From Ruegeria atlantica (lineage in GTDB: Bacteria; Pseudomonadota; Alphaproteobacteria; Rhodobacterales; Rhodobacteraceae), in the NCBI RefSeq assembly GCF_013033965.1, contig NZ_WQFE01000004.1:124001-188000 (forward strand): a stretch of DNA of 64,000 bases. The letters run 5' to 3'. Below, piece after piece: positions 47,925 to 56,896 of this stretch. Each line of letters opens with the position of its first letter. The first letter of the stretch is position 1. A model generated the notes under the pieces. It saw only the letters and a program-made list of their open reading frames with translations, had not been told where the DNA came from and did not search any database. A program made the position numbers and the translations under genes.

Positions 47925-48140
47925 TTAGGCCTTGTCTTTGTCGGTCTCGGGGGTGACGTCTTTCGCCATCTCTGACGCGTCCTGCTCCAGCTCGTCTGCG
48001 CCTTCTTTGACACCTTTTTTGAACGATGTGATGCCTTTGCCCACTTCGCCCATCAACGAGCTGATTTTACCGCGACCAAACAGCACCAGCACCACGACGG
48101 CGATCAGCAGAAGACCGGGAAGGCCGATATTGTTGAGCAT
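47925..48140 (-). CDS. tatA: Sec-independent translocase TatA
   Basis: This 71-residue protein has a short N-terminal membrane helix ([20 protein letters not shown]), the FGRGK hinge and a charged amphipathic tail. TatA multimerises into the transport pore for folded proteins. It starts the tatABC operon, with GGAG upstream. The 216-base divergent gap to the next plus-strand gene contains the palindrome at 48289-48312. Confidence 0.95.
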   Translation of the reverse strand: MLNNIGLPGLLLIAVVVLVLFGRGKISSLMGEVGKGITSFKKGVKEGADELEQDASEMAKDVTPETDKDKA

Positions 48141-48288
48141 GTTTCTTCTCCTTTGAAGTCGGCGCGCTGCGCCGGGAATGTGATCTGCGTCTGTGTTTAC
48201 GCGCGGGTGGCCCTTCGCAAAAGCGTGTCAGTGCGGTTCCGCCCGCAAAATTGAACGGATCACGCATTTTTTGAGGACTCGCATTTTT

Positions 48289-48312
48289 CAACTGACAGGT
48301 TTATGTCAGTTG
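48289..48312. promoter_or_regulatory. Perfect 9-bp palindromic operator candidate
   Basis: CAACTGACA (48289-48297) and TGTCAGTTG (48304-48312) are exact reverse complements with a 6-base spacer. The site lies 45 bases before the ABM-like gene, which is followed by a WYL regulator gene. It also flanks the tatA side. A dimeric regulator site for the neighbouring WYL protein is the simplest reading. Confidence 0.55.
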
Positions 48313-48356
48313 CTAAGTCATAAAACGAACCTGTCTCAACGAAACAGGAGCGTCAC

Positions 48357-48665
48357 GTGACACAAATCGCAGAAACCGTAACCTTCAAACTCGCGGCTGA
48401 AGTATCAGAGGAGGATTTCGTGAACATCATGAAAGGCACAGAATCTTTTGTTCGGAACGCCGATGGATTTGTCTTCCGCCGCCTCAGCTCGGGTGAAGAC
48501 GGGCTTTGGACCGACACTGTTATCTGGGCTGACATGGATTGCGCTCAGGCCGCCGCAGCCGCCTTCCCCAAGCAGGATTTCGCCCCTGCCGTAATGGCCG
48601 CAATTGCACCGGACACTGTGATCATGCGCCATGATGCGATCCATTGGACCATCGAAGCGTCATGA
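48357..48665 (+). CDS. Small stress-type alpha+beta protein upstream of the WYL regulator
   Basis: This is a 102-residue protein with a GTG start preceded by CAGGAG. The alternating strands and helix (TVTFKLAAEVSEEDFVN, FVRNADGFVFRRLSS, DTVIWADM) resemble the dimeric ferredoxin-like barrel used in ABM and stress-response proteins. No catalytic residues are identified. It lies 15 bases upstream of the regulator gene and behind the perfect palindrome, so it is probably a target of that regulator. Confidence 0.7.
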   Translation: MTQIAETVTFKLAAEVSEEDFVNIMKGTESFVRNADGFVFRRLSSGEDGLWTDTVIWADMDCAQAAAAAFPKQDFAPAVMAAIAPDTVIMRHDAIHWTIEAS

Positions 48666-48680
48666 CCAACAGGACATCCA

Positions 48681-49352
48681 ATGCGCCGTACTGATCGGCT
48701 GTTCGATATCATCCAGATCCTGCGCGATGGTAAACTGTACCGCGCGCAGGACATCGCGGATCGGCTAGAGGTGTCGGTTCGCACGATCTATCGTGACATG
48801 GATACGCTGGTCGCCTCGGGCGTCCCGGTCGAGGGCGAACGCGGCGTCGGATACATGGTGCGCGAACAGATTACCCTGCCGCCGCTGAACCTGACGCCCG
48901 CTGAACTTGAGGCGTTGAACCTCGGGATGGCCATCGTGGCCGAGGCGGCAGACCCGGACCTCAAGGCCGCCGCCGAGTCGCTGGCCGACAAGATCGACGC
49001 CGTGCTGCCCACGCAGGTCGTGGCCGAGGCGGACAGTTGGAAGTTTGCGGTCTATCCCTTTGCCGATGCAGCAAGAGGTTTGGCGCATATGGCCCCGATC
49101 CGCGCCGCCATCAAATCGCGTCAGAAACTTCGCCTGTCTTACCGCCGGATCGACGGTGTTCTGACGGAACGAGTCATACGCCCCTTGCATATGGAGTACT
49201 GGGGGCGCGTCTGGACCCTGACGGCGTGGTGTGAACTGCGTCAGGGGTTCCGCGTCTTTCGCATCGACCTGATCGAGGCGATCTCACCCCTGCCCGAGGT
49301 GTTCGCCGACGAGCCCGGCAAACGCTTGAGCGACTACGACCCGCACGCCTGA
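48681..49352 (+). CDS. HTH/WYL-domain transcriptional regulator (YafY-like)
   Basis: This 223-residue protein has an N-terminal DeoR-type winged helix (residues about 1-55, with LYRAQDIADRLEVSVRTIYRD) and a WYL ligand-sensing domain in the second half (RVWTLTAWCELRQGFRVFRID). Members often control the gene beside them; the palindrome at 48289 and its operon partner fit. A weak AGGA precedes the start. Ligand unknown. It converges with nlpD. Confidence 0.85.
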   Translation: MRRTDRLFDIIQILRDGKLYRAQDIADRLEVSVRTIYRDMDTLVASGVPVEGERGVGYMVREQITLPPLNLTPAELEALNLGMAIVAEAADPDLKAAAESLADKIDAVLPTQVVAEADSWKFAVYPFADAARGLAHMAPIRAAIKSRQKLRLSYRRIDGVLTERVIRPLHMEYWGRVWTLTAWCELRQGFRVFRIDLIEAISPLPEVFADEPGKRLSDYDPHA

Positions 49353-49363
49353 CGGTTTCACCT

Positions 49364-50530
49364 TCACCGCAGATAAGGTTCCGGATCGACAGACTCGAAC
49401 CCTTTGCGCACCTCAAAATGGACATAGGCATTGTCGCCACCGCGCAAGGACGCGATCTTTTGGCCGCGCTTGACCCGAGCACCCTTTTTCACGGTGATGT
49501 TTTCAACATTCGCGTAGACGGTCAGCAGGTCGCTGTTGTGCTTTACCACGATGATCGGCACCTGATCCGCGTCTGCCGTGATCGCGGCGACAGTGCCCGC
49601 AGCAGCGGCATTGACCGGGCTACCCGGCGATCCAGCGATGTCGATGCCTTCATTCGAACCTTTTTTGTAAGTGCGGATGATCGTTCCGGAGACCGGTAGG
49701 CCAAGCGCAGAATTGCTTTGCGTTGTGGGCGCTTCGGCGGTGACATCCGGTGCAGGCTCTGCCGGAGCGATCACCTCTTCCGGCAGCGGTTGTGTCGCAC
49801 TGGGTGGCGTCGGCGTGGGCGAGCCCTGCCCCGGTTGGGTGATCGTGGTCGCAGGAACCGCAGCAGCGGCAGCAGTCTGACGGGGTGCCGGCTGGTTCTT
49901 GATAGGAATCAGCAGGAACTGTCCTTCACGCACGGTAAAATCGGATCCCAGCCCATTCCATTCGGCCAGGGCATCAACCGGTACGTCATACAGGCGCGCG
50001 ATCGTATATGCCGTTTCGCCACGCTTTACCTTATGGCGAATGGGTTCGGGTCCCGCTGGCGCAGGCGTGGGTGCAGGCGCAGCAGCTGGCTGCGCGGGCG
50101 CCAGCGTCGACGTGCGTACCGACCCATCTGCCGGAGCCTCGTCAATCGCGGTCCCGGCGATGGTCGCAATATCGACAGAGCTGGCGGCGCTGACAGTGCG
50201 TGGCAAAGCAACCACTTCGCCGTCCCGTAGCTGGTCCGTCGCTTTCAGTCCGTTGAACCGCGCGACCTCCTCTGCCGGTAAGCCGATCCGGGCAGCGACA
50301 TCGCCAACCGTGTCGCCCCGGCGCGCAACGGCGACCTGATAATTGGGATAGGTGATCACGCCGCGCGCATCCGGCGCTGGCCGGTTGGCCGTGGCCGCCT
50401 GCGCAGCGTCAGCTGTAGAAAATCCACCGACATTGCCGCGCAGGTCATAATCTAATGGGCCTTCGCATCCCGCCAGGAACGCCAAAGACGCAACACCTGC
50501 TGCGACTGCTGATTTGGAAACTGCTCTCAT
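49364..50530 (-). CDS. nlpD: NlpD-like lipoprotein with two LysM domains and a degenerate M23 domain
   Basis: This 388-residue protein has lipobox LAGC (C22), two LysM domains (about 60-112 and 165-213) and a C-terminal M23 domain. The M23 zinc-ligand positions are altered: NEGID replaces the HxGxD motif and YANVEN replaces YAHL, while VHFEVRKG remains. This matches E. coli NlpD, a non-enzymatic activator of the amidase AmiC. The gene order surE-pcm-nlpD supports the name. A linker rich in proline and alanine joins the parts. Confidence 0.88.
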   Translation of the reverse strand: MRAVSKSAVAAGVASLAFLAGCEGPLDYDLRGNVGGFSTADAAQAATANRPAPDARGVITYPNYQVAVARRGDTVGDVAARIGLPAEEVARFNGLKATDQLRDGEVVALPRTVSAASSVDIATIAGTAIDEAPADGSVRTSTLAPAQPAAAPAPTPAPAGPEPIRHKVKRGETAYTIARLYDVPVDALAEWNGLGSDFTVREGQFLLIPIKNQPAPRQTAAAAAVPATTITQPGQGSPTPTPPSATQPLPEEVIAPAEPAPDVTAEAPTTQSNSALGLPVSGTIIRTYKKGSNEGIDIAGSPGSPVNAAAAGTVAAITADADQVPIIVVKHNSDLLTVYANVENITVKKGARVKRGQKIASLRGGDNAYVHFEVRKGFESVDPEPYLR

Positions 50531-50592
50531 TTTACTGTCCTCACCGCCTGCCCCTGTTGTCCGGGGTTCTAGCGCTTATCGCAATTATTCCT

Positions 50593-51243
50593 TTACGCCC
50601 CGTCTTTGCCAAGCCCTTCTAGCAGGGGCACGAACCGAACGGGCAACAATTCATCATAGTCCAGGCCGGTCTCGGTGCGTCTGACCCGGATCAGGGTCTG
50701 AACCGCGTCCGACTGTCCCACCGGCAACACCATGATACCGCCGATTTTGAGCTGCGCCAAGAGCGGCCCGGGCGGGTCCTCGGCGGCGGCGGTCACGATG
50801 ATACGATCAAACGGGGCCTGTTCCGACAAACCGAACGAGCCATCCGACAGCATCGCCGTCACATTAGTCAGACCCATCTCGCGGAACAACTGGCCGGTTT
50901 CGCGCACCAGACGTTTGTGCCGCTCGACCGTATAGACCCGCCGCGCCAACTTGGCCAAGATCGCCGCCTGATAGCCAGAGCCTGTGCCAACCTCCAACAC
51001 CGTGTCACGGGGACGCACATCCAGCGCTTGCGTCATCAGCCCCACGACCGAGGGCTGACTGATCGTCTGACCGCAGGCAATCGGCAGCGGCGTATCTTCA
51101 TAGGCACGCTCGGCAAACAGACCTTTGACGAAGCGGCCCCGGTCAACCTGCTCCATCGCAGCCAGAACGCGTGCATCAGTTACCCCACGCGACCGCAGGG
51201 CAAAGAGGAACTGCATGGTGGTTTCTGGATCAGGTCCGCTCAT
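50593..51243 (-). CDS. pcm: Protein-L-isoaspartate O-methyltransferase
   Basis: Pcm methylates isoaspartyl residues in aged proteins, starting their repair. The 216-residue protein has the SAM-binding motif [15 protein letters not shown] and the RYVP-like start [10 protein letters not shown], and conserved C-terminal PVG. It overlaps the surE stop by ATGA at 51240-51243 and is followed by nlpD, the standard stationary-phase cluster in Proteobacteria. Confidence 0.95.
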   Translation of the reverse strand: MSGPDPETTMQFLFALRSRGVTDARVLAAMEQVDRGRFVKGLFAERAYEDTPLPIACGQTISQPSVVGLMTQALDVRPRDTVLEVGTGSGYQAAILAKLARRVYTVERHKRLVRETGQLFREMGLTNVTAMLSDGSFGLSEQAPFDRIIVTAAAEDPPGPLLAQLKIGGIMVLPVGQSDAVQTLIRVRRTETGLDYDELLPVRFVPLLEGLGKDGA

Positions 51244-52022
51244 TCGATCGACTTCAGTTGTTCCAAAACGTCATGGGCAGTCAGATCCGCGCGCATCGGA
51301 GTGACCGAGATGTATCCGCCAAGATTAACCGCCGCATCGGTGCCGGGCGCTGTTGGGTTGTGCTGATAGCCCCCCTTGATCCACAGGAACCGACGGCCCG
51401 AGGGTGAGCTGTGCGGCTCAACCGAGAAATTGGTATCCCGGCGAAAACCCTGCGACGCGACGCGTGTCCCCAGAACCTCATCCGCCGGGGCGGGTGGGAA
51501 ATTCACGTTATAAAACAGACGGTAATCACCCTGCTCTTCAGGTGTCGCTTTCAAAATGTTGCGTACAAGGTCGGCCCCGAAACGTGTTGCAGCCTCAAAA
51601 GGATCGTCCAAACCAAGATTGCGCGGCCCAAAATATTGCGACAGGGCAATGGCAGGTACACCTTGCAGGGCGGCCTCCATCGCACCACCCACCGTGCCGG
51701 AATACAGCGTGTTTTCAGCAGAATTGTTGCCGCGGTTCACACCGGACAAAACCAGATCGGGCGGTGTGTCCTTCATGACGTCGTGCAGCCCAGCCAGCAC
51801 ACAGTCAGCAGGCGAGCCTTCGGCGGCGTAGCGGCGCTCGCCCAGTTTCGCGACCATCATCGGGTGGGTATAGCTGATGCAGTGGCCGACACCGGATTGT
51901 TCGAACGCAGGTGCCACGACCCAGACCTCACCCTCCGGGCCCGCCAAATCGGCGGCAATTGCTTCCAGAGCGATCAGCCCCGGTGCATTGATCCCGTCAT
52001 CATTGGTCAGAAGAATACGCAT
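51240..52022 (-). CDS. surE: 5'-nucleotidase SurE
   Basis: SurE removes phosphates from nucleoside monophosphates. The 260-residue protein begins [16 protein letters not shown], with the metal-binding Asp pair, and has [19 protein letters not shown]. The ATG at 52022 is chosen by that family N-terminus; a longer frame to 52082 lacks it. It is the first gene of surE-pcm-nlpD. Confidence 0.96.
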   Translation of the reverse strand: MRILLTNDDGINAPGLIALEAIAADLAGPEGEVWVVAPAFEQSGVGHCISYTHPMMVAKLGERRYAAEGSPADCVLAGLHDVMKDTPPDLVLSGVNRGNNSAENTLYSGTVGGAMEAALQGVPAIALSQYFGPRNLGLDDPFEAATRFGADLVRNILKATPEEQGDYRLFYNVNFPPAPADEVLGTRVASQGFRRDTNFSVEPHSSPSGRRFLWIKGGYQHNPTAPGTDAAVNLGGYISVTPMRADLTAHDVLEQLKSIE

Positions 52023-52142
52023 TAGCCCCATCCACCCGGCGTTTTGCCCTTGATAGACCCGCCCCCGCGTCGCGGCAAGCAAACCACGTCCGCAATCTGA
52101 GGCTTTCGCGCACCACTTGGCGCTAAACTGTGGCGAAATGGC

Positions 52143-53228
52143 CTAGATCGGGAAAACGAAGCACTTGTCGCGGCGGATGGTCAACCACATGACCCGTCCC
52201 GGACTCGGGACAAAGACGTTGGGTACTGTCGCCCTCAGGGTCGAGCCGTCATAGTCCATGCGAAATTCAACGAGGCTTTCGTTGCCTAAAAACCGCGCCC
52301 GTTCAACCACGCCGCGCGCAGCGACACCATCGGTCGGTGTGGGCAGTGGTCCCTTGCCGTTGCGATCAAAGTCCAATCGCACATGCTGAGGGCGGAACAC
52401 GATCTCGACGTCTGTATTGTCCGGAACACCCGGTGCCAGAAACTGCCCGAACGGCGTTTCCGCCAAAGCCCCATTTACTTTGGCTAGCAATACATTGATA
52501 TCGCTAAAAAATGCCACTGCCGCCTTGTCTGCCGGGCGGGTATAGACGTTGTACGGCGCGCCTTGCTGAACAACTTTTCCACGCCGCATCAGGGCGATCT
52601 CATCTGCCATCCGCATCGCTTCTTCCGGCTCGTGCGTAACCAGAACAACGGCCGCGTCTTCTTCCTTGAGGATCGCAAGCGTTTCATCCCGGATGCCGTC
52701 CCGCAAGCGGTTGTCGAGCCCCGAAAACGGCTCGTCCATCAGCATGATCCGCGGACGTGGCGCTAACGCGCGGGCCAAGGCCACCCGTTGTTGCTCGCCA
52801 CCGGACAGGTGATGCGGATAACTGTCCACAAAGCGCATCAGGTCGACTTTGCGCAGCAACTCTTCTACGCGTGCACGTTTTTCGTCCTTATGCCCCCTCA
52901 GGCCAAACGCCACGTTGTCGGATACGCTCAGATGCGGAAACAGGGCAAAGTCCTGAAACATAAGGCCAATCTCGCGCCGTTCGGGCGGCACGCGAAACAC
53001 CGTGTCACAGATCAGCTTGCCATCTACATAGATCTCGCCGGATTCTTGCATCTCGACCCCGGCGATCATGCGCAGCGTCGTGGATTTGCCGCAGCCCGAA
53101 GGACCCAGCAGACAAGTCACCTGCCCCGCCCGCACCGTCAGAGAGACGTCATCCACAACGACCCGCCCCTCATACCGGGCGATCAGATTTCGGATTTCCA
53201 GCCGTGGAGGAGTTGCATTTTCTGTCAC
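52143..53228 (-). CDS. ABC transporter ATPase, FbpC/PotA-like
   Basis: The 361-residue protein (GTG start) has Walker A GPSGCGKST (42-50), signature LSGGEQQRVALARAL (141-155), Walker B LMDEPFSGLD and a C-terminal TOBE-like region. This is the arrangement of importers for iron(III), spermidine or sulfate. The GTG at 53228 has GGGG upstream; a TTG at 53285 is in frame but would overlap the space before arsM. No permease or binding protein is in the window, so partner and substrate are unknown. Confidence 0.88.
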   Translation of the reverse strand: MTENATPPRLEIRNLIARYEGRVVVDDVSLTVRAGQVTCLLGPSGCGKSTTLRMIAGVEMQESGEIYVDGKLICDTVFRVPPERREIGLMFQDFALFPHLSVSDNVAFGLRGHKDEKRARVEELLRKVDLMRFVDSYPHHLSGGEQQRVALARALAPRPRIMLMDEPFSGLDNRLRDGIRDETLAILKEEDAAVVLVTHEPEEAMRMADEIALMRRGKVVQQGAPYNVYTRPADKAAVAFFSDINVLLAKVNGALAETPFGQFLAPGVPDNTDVEIVFRPQHVRLDFDRNGKGPLPTPTDGVAARGVVERARFLGNESLVEFRMDYDGSTLRATVPNVFVPSPGRVMWLTIRRDKCFVFPI

Positions 53229-53308
53229 CGATGGACCCCGTTGCCTTTCCCGATCAATTCCATCGGGCTTAGGCGGGGATAACAACCCCGCCCCTCAGGC
53301 GCAAGAGA

Positions 53309-54355
53309 TCAGCAACACCCGCCGGATGCGGCCTCGCCCGTCGCTTCAAACGGGCTTTCACCGCCACAACCTTCGAAAATTCCGTAATGGGTCGAGAAAT
53401 CGCCAATGAACTCGAAATGCCGCGCGAAACGCGTGTCTTTCAGCATCATCCACGTGTTGCCGCAGACGGGGAAAACTTTGCCCGCCTCGATTGCGTGGTG
53501 GTCATCCAATTCGAAAAGATGCGGAGCGTTCGGGATAGTGCCCTTGTAGATCACCGCCTGGCCGTAATCTTCGCAGTCTGGTTCCAACTCGGGCAGTTTG
53601 AAAAGGCGATAGGTCGCAGACAGGAATTTGAGGGGCGCGACGCGTTCTTCCAATACAGCGTTTTCGATGGTCAGCGGACGGTGGGTCACACGGCGCGGAT
53701 CACCAAAACCGGCCTTGCGCGACATCGACAGAAAATCGTTCCAATACAGCGCGCCGGACAAGCATTCGCCATACAGCACCTCATCCTCGGCCATCTCTTT
53801 GGGCACGCGTCGGTCTGCGTAGACGTCCGAGAAATACATCTCGCCCCCGTCTTTCAGCAGCCGGTGCGCGCCACGCAACACCGCCTCTTTATCGGTGGCC
53901 AGATTGATGACGCAGTTCGACACGATGATATCGAAAGAGCCGGGTTCGAGATCAAGCTCATCCAGCTTTTCGATGTAACCGTGGTGAAATTCTACGTTCG
54001 ACGCGCCATGCCCAAAGGCCTGCGCGTGATAGTCCTGATGCACGCGCGCGACATCCAGTTGTTCGGGTGTCATGTCCACCCCCACAACGCGCCCTTTTTC
54101 ACCCACCATGGCAGACAGGGCATAGACATCACGTCCCGCACCGCAGCCGAGGTCAAGAATGCTCATCCCCTCAAGATCAAGCGGAGCGATCAGGCCGCAG
54201 CCGTAGTAACGGGTCAGCACTTCATCATGGATCTTCGACAGTATCTTTTTGACATGATCGGGCATGTCATCAGGCGTGCAACACGCGTTTGTCTGCAAAT
54301 CCGAGCTGCCCTGCAGGACCTCGCCATAGTAATTCTGCACTGCCTCATGCTTCAT
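53309..54355 (-). CDS. arsM: Arsenite methyltransferase ArsM
   Basis: ArsM methylates As(III) with S-adenosylmethionine to give less toxic or volatile species. The 348-residue protein has the SAM motif DLGCGAGRD (68-76). Cysteines C26, C53, C148 and C198 match the spacing of the four arsenic-binding cysteines of characterised ArsM enzymes. A Gly/Cys-rich tail (SGGCC) follows. The start at 54355 (MKHEAVQ) is chosen because the first cysteine pair then falls at 25-26. No arsR or efflux gene is adjacent. Confidence 0.93.
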   Translation of the reverse strand: MKHEAVQNYYGEVLQGSSDLQTNACCTPDDMPDHVKKILSKIHDEVLTRYYGCGLIAPLDLEGMSILDLGCGAGRDVYALSAMVGEKGRVVGVDMTPEQLDVARVHQDYHAQAFGHGASNVEFHHGYIEKLDELDLEPGSFDIIVSNCVINLATDKEAVLRGAHRLLKDGGEMYFSDVYADRRVPKEMAEDEVLYGECLSGALYWNDFLSMSRKAGFGDPRRVTHRPLTIENAVLEERVAPLKFLSATYRLFKLPELEPDCEDYGQAVIYKGTIPNAPHLFELDDHHAIEAGKVFPVCGNTWMMLKDTRFARHFEFIGDFSTHYGIFEGCGGESPFEATGEAASGGCC

Positions 54356-54460
54356 CGCGGCTATCCTTCTGTCTGATGACTGCATTGCAGCTAATGCAGC
54401 GCGGGGCTTGGCGCAATCCGGACCATTGAAATCTGACGAAAGCGTGAGGTTGTTTTGACC

Positions 54461-55573
54461 TTACGCCAGCAGTTCAAAATCGACACCCGCACGTAGCTTG
54501 CCGTTCACCTGAATCTCAAGCCGGTGCGCGCCGGGAACCAGTTTGAACGTGGTCGCATCACCCTTGAGCTTGTGTTTTTTGCTCAATGTCAGAGATCCGT
54601 CCTTCAGCGAAGCCTGTTTCAACTTATGCACCTTAGCTGAGGTTTTGCCCCCAGGTCGTTGAAAATGCACGATGTAATCGACCAGCACCGGTTGTTCCCC
54701 TTTACCATTCACCACGACATCAAACTCCAGCGCGCCACCGATCTGCGCGTCACCCTTGATGGTGACATCCGCCGAAACCTTGGCGTCCGGGTCAAAACCC
54801 AGCATCTTCATGGCGCGCGGATGGCCCGCCTTCACAAGCCCGCGCAAGGTGTGCGAGGTTATCCAATCCAGCTCATCCCGATCTTGTTGCACGGCTTCGG
54901 TCCACGCGTGCAACCGATCCAAAACCAGATCCGGATTCTTTTTGGTGATATCGTTCAGGTGGTTGGCCACCGAACGTGTCACGTAACGTGTCCCATCGGC
55001 GTGCAACCGGTCCAAAAACGGCAGCGGATCGGTCAGATCAAGCGCAACCGCCTGCCCCCAGGGCAAACGCGGCCTTGTGCCTTCGCTGACCAGTCGGCGC
55101 ACGTGATAGCTGTCATGTGCGCACCACTCCCCCATCCGTGACAGCACCAGTTCCTGATGGGTATTGAGGAACGGGCGTATGGCCCATTCCATCGAAAATC
55201 GCTGTGTCAGTTCCTCAAGCACATCCATTGATTGCTCTGGCTGGTCCAGCCCCACGGCGACAACCCAGTCGCCTAACGGTGCAAAGATGAAATCCCCGAA
55301 ATCGTCATCCGTTTTGCTGGGATCCAGAGGCGGCGGCAAGGCGCGCAGCAGTGTTGGCGCGACCTCAGGCAAATCGCCCGGTACGGCCTGTTGTAGGCAT
55401 TCTGCAATCCAGACCATCCGTTCTTTCAGCTCAAGATCCAGCAGACGTGACATGACCTTCGCTTCAAACGCTTCTGCATCAAAAGACGGGTTCGCGCCCG
55501 CAAAAAGCCCCGCCAAGTAGCGGGTCTTTTCAGCGTTAAACAGTTGATCCTTAAGCGAGAAATTCTGTGCCAT
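54461..55573 (-). CDS. AlkC-like DNA alkylation repair protein
   Basis: This 370-residue protein has an alpha-helical HEAT-repeat-like region (residues about 1-270) and a C-terminal beta-rich region (VDYIVHFQRPGGK, SLTLSKKHKLKGDATTF). The HEAT plus Ig-like arrangement matches AlkC glycosylases, which remove alkylated bases such as 3-methylcytosine and 3-methyladenine. Active-site residues are not assigned. The start at 55573 lies two bases beyond the adjacent SDR stop at 55576, so the genes may be cotranscribed. Confidence 0.8.
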   Translation of the reverse strand: MAQNFSLKDQLFNAEKTRYLAGLFAGANPSFDAEAFEAKVMSRLLDLELKERMVWIAECLQQAVPGDLPEVAPTLLRALPPPLDPSKTDDDFGDFIFAPLGDWVVAVGLDQPEQSMDVLEELTQRFSMEWAIRPFLNTHQELVLSRMGEWCAHDSYHVRRLVSEGTRPRLPWGQAVALDLTDPLPFLDRLHADGTRYVTRSVANHLNDITKKNPDLVLDRLHAWTEAVQQDRDELDWITSHTLRGLVKAGHPRAMKMLGFDPDAKVSADVTIKGDAQIGGALEFDVVVNGKGEQPVLVDYIVHFQRPGGKTSAKVHKLKQASLKDGSLTLSKKHKLKGDATTFKLVPGAHRLEIQVNGKLRAGVDFELLA

Positions 55574-55575
55574 TG

Positions 55576-56355
55576 TTAAATCGTCAGATTGGTGGCGCCG
55601 CCATCCAACAGGATGTTTTGACCGACGATAAACCCTGCACTCTGCGAACACAAAAAGGCACAGGCGGCCCCAAACTCTTCACGTGTTCCGTACCGGCGCG
55701 CCGGAATTGTTGCTGCGCGTTCAGCGCGCGCCTCGTCAATCGAAATCCCTTTTTGCGCAGCGACACCGCCATCCAACGAATCCGCCCGATCAGTGGCATG
55801 AATGCCCGGCAGCAAGTTGTTGATCGTCACGCCTTTCGGAGCCACCTGACGCGCAGTTCCCGCAACATACCCCGTCAGGCCGGTACGTGCAGCGTTTGAC
55901 AGACCCAAAGCCGGGATCGGCGCGCGCACAGATTGCGAGGTGATATTAACCACCCGGCCCCAGCCCTTATCCATCATGCCTGGCAAAAGCGCCTTCATGA
56001 ACGCAATCGGCGTCAGCATGTTGGAATCTAGCGCCTTGATGAAATCATCGCGATCCCAGTCCGACCACAGACCCGGAGGCGGCCCACCGGCATTTGTCAC
56101 AAGGATATCAACACCCTGCGCAGATTTTATCACCTGCGCCTGCCCTTCAGACGTGGTTACATCGCAGGCGACCGTTTGAACCTGAACGCCTTTTTCGGCA
56201 CGAATACGTTCTGCGGCAGCCTCCAAAGCCTCGGGTCCGCGCGCGTTCATCACCAGATCAACACCCGCTGCGGCCAGGGCCTCGGCACAGCCCAGACCCA
56301 ATCCTTTGCTGCTGGCACAGACCAGCGCACGTTTACCTTTGATACCCAGATCCAT
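55576..56355 (-). CDS. SDR-family protein lacking the usual Tyr-Lys pair
   Basis: This 259-residue protein has the dinucleotide loop CASSKGLGLGCAEALA, the NAGGPPPG strand and NITSQSVR with the catalytic-type serine. Where YxxxK is expected the sequence reads LGLSNAARTG, so tyrosine and lysine are missing. A small SDR subgroup shares this pattern. GGAGG lies before the ATG at 56355. It precedes the AlkC-like gene in the same orientation. Substrate and activity unknown. Confidence 0.85.
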   Translation of the reverse strand: MDLGIKGKRALVCASSKGLGLGCAEALAAAGVDLVMNARGPEALEAAAERIRAEKGVQVQTVACDVTTSEGQAQVIKSAQGVDILVTNAGGPPPGLWSDWDRDDFIKALDSNMLTPIAFMKALLPGMMDKGWGRVVNITSQSVRAPIPALGLSNAARTGLTGYVAGTARQVAPKGVTINNLLPGIHATDRADSLDGGVAAQKGISIDEARAERAATIPARRYGTREEFGAACAFLCSQSAGFIVGQNILLDGGATNLTI

Positions 56356-56424
56356 CTGATCCTCCCTGTCTTTGCCGCACATCTAGCACCAGCCTTTCAG
56401 GGAAGACCAGCAATGGACCTTTGA

Positions 56425-56787
56425 TCAATAAAAGAACTCTTCGCGCACGATCTTGCCATCCGCGACGTGGTAAATGGCGACCTCGCGCATATCAAAGCTG
56501 TCGCCGCTTTCCACCACAGTACCCTTCACTTCGAAAATCACCGCAAAACGGTCCTCACCATGCACAAATGGGTCGCTTACCGAAGCCTCGGTCACATCAT
56601 GTGCGCCTTCCCACCATTCGTGTTTGCCGCGGATCGCGTCGCGCCCGACGATTTCGCGCCCCATGCCCGAGTAATCCACCGCTTCGGCGGAAACGGCATC
56701 GTCAGCGTAGAGTTTATCCAAATTCTCTTTGGCCCGGCCTTCGCGGCATCCGGCGACCAGTTCTGCGGCAATTTCTTTAATATTCAT
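56425..56787 (-). CDS. SnoaL-like / NTF2-like protein
   Basis: This 120-residue protein has the family layout: a first helix (ELVAGCREGRAKENLDKLYADDA), HEWWEGAHDVTE and a last strand DGKIVREEFFY. SnoaL-like proteins act in ring closure, isomerisation or small-molecule binding. The ATG at 56787 has AGGAG six bases upstream; a GTG one codon earlier is also in frame. It lies in divergent orientation to prfC. Confidence 0.75.
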   Translation of the reverse strand: MNIKEIAAELVAGCREGRAKENLDKLYADDAVSAEAVDYSGMGREIVGRDAIRGKHEWWEGAHDVTEASVSDPFVHGEDRFAVIFEVKGTVVESGDSFDMREVAIYHVADGKIVREEFFY

Positions 56788-56896
56788 CACTCCTCTCCAT
56801 TATTTGTTCTCTATATGTTCTCATTGCCACAATCCCGTGATTCTGAACAGCCCCTTTGTCTTGCCTCGGCAGGTTTCCCCGCATATATGCGCGTTC

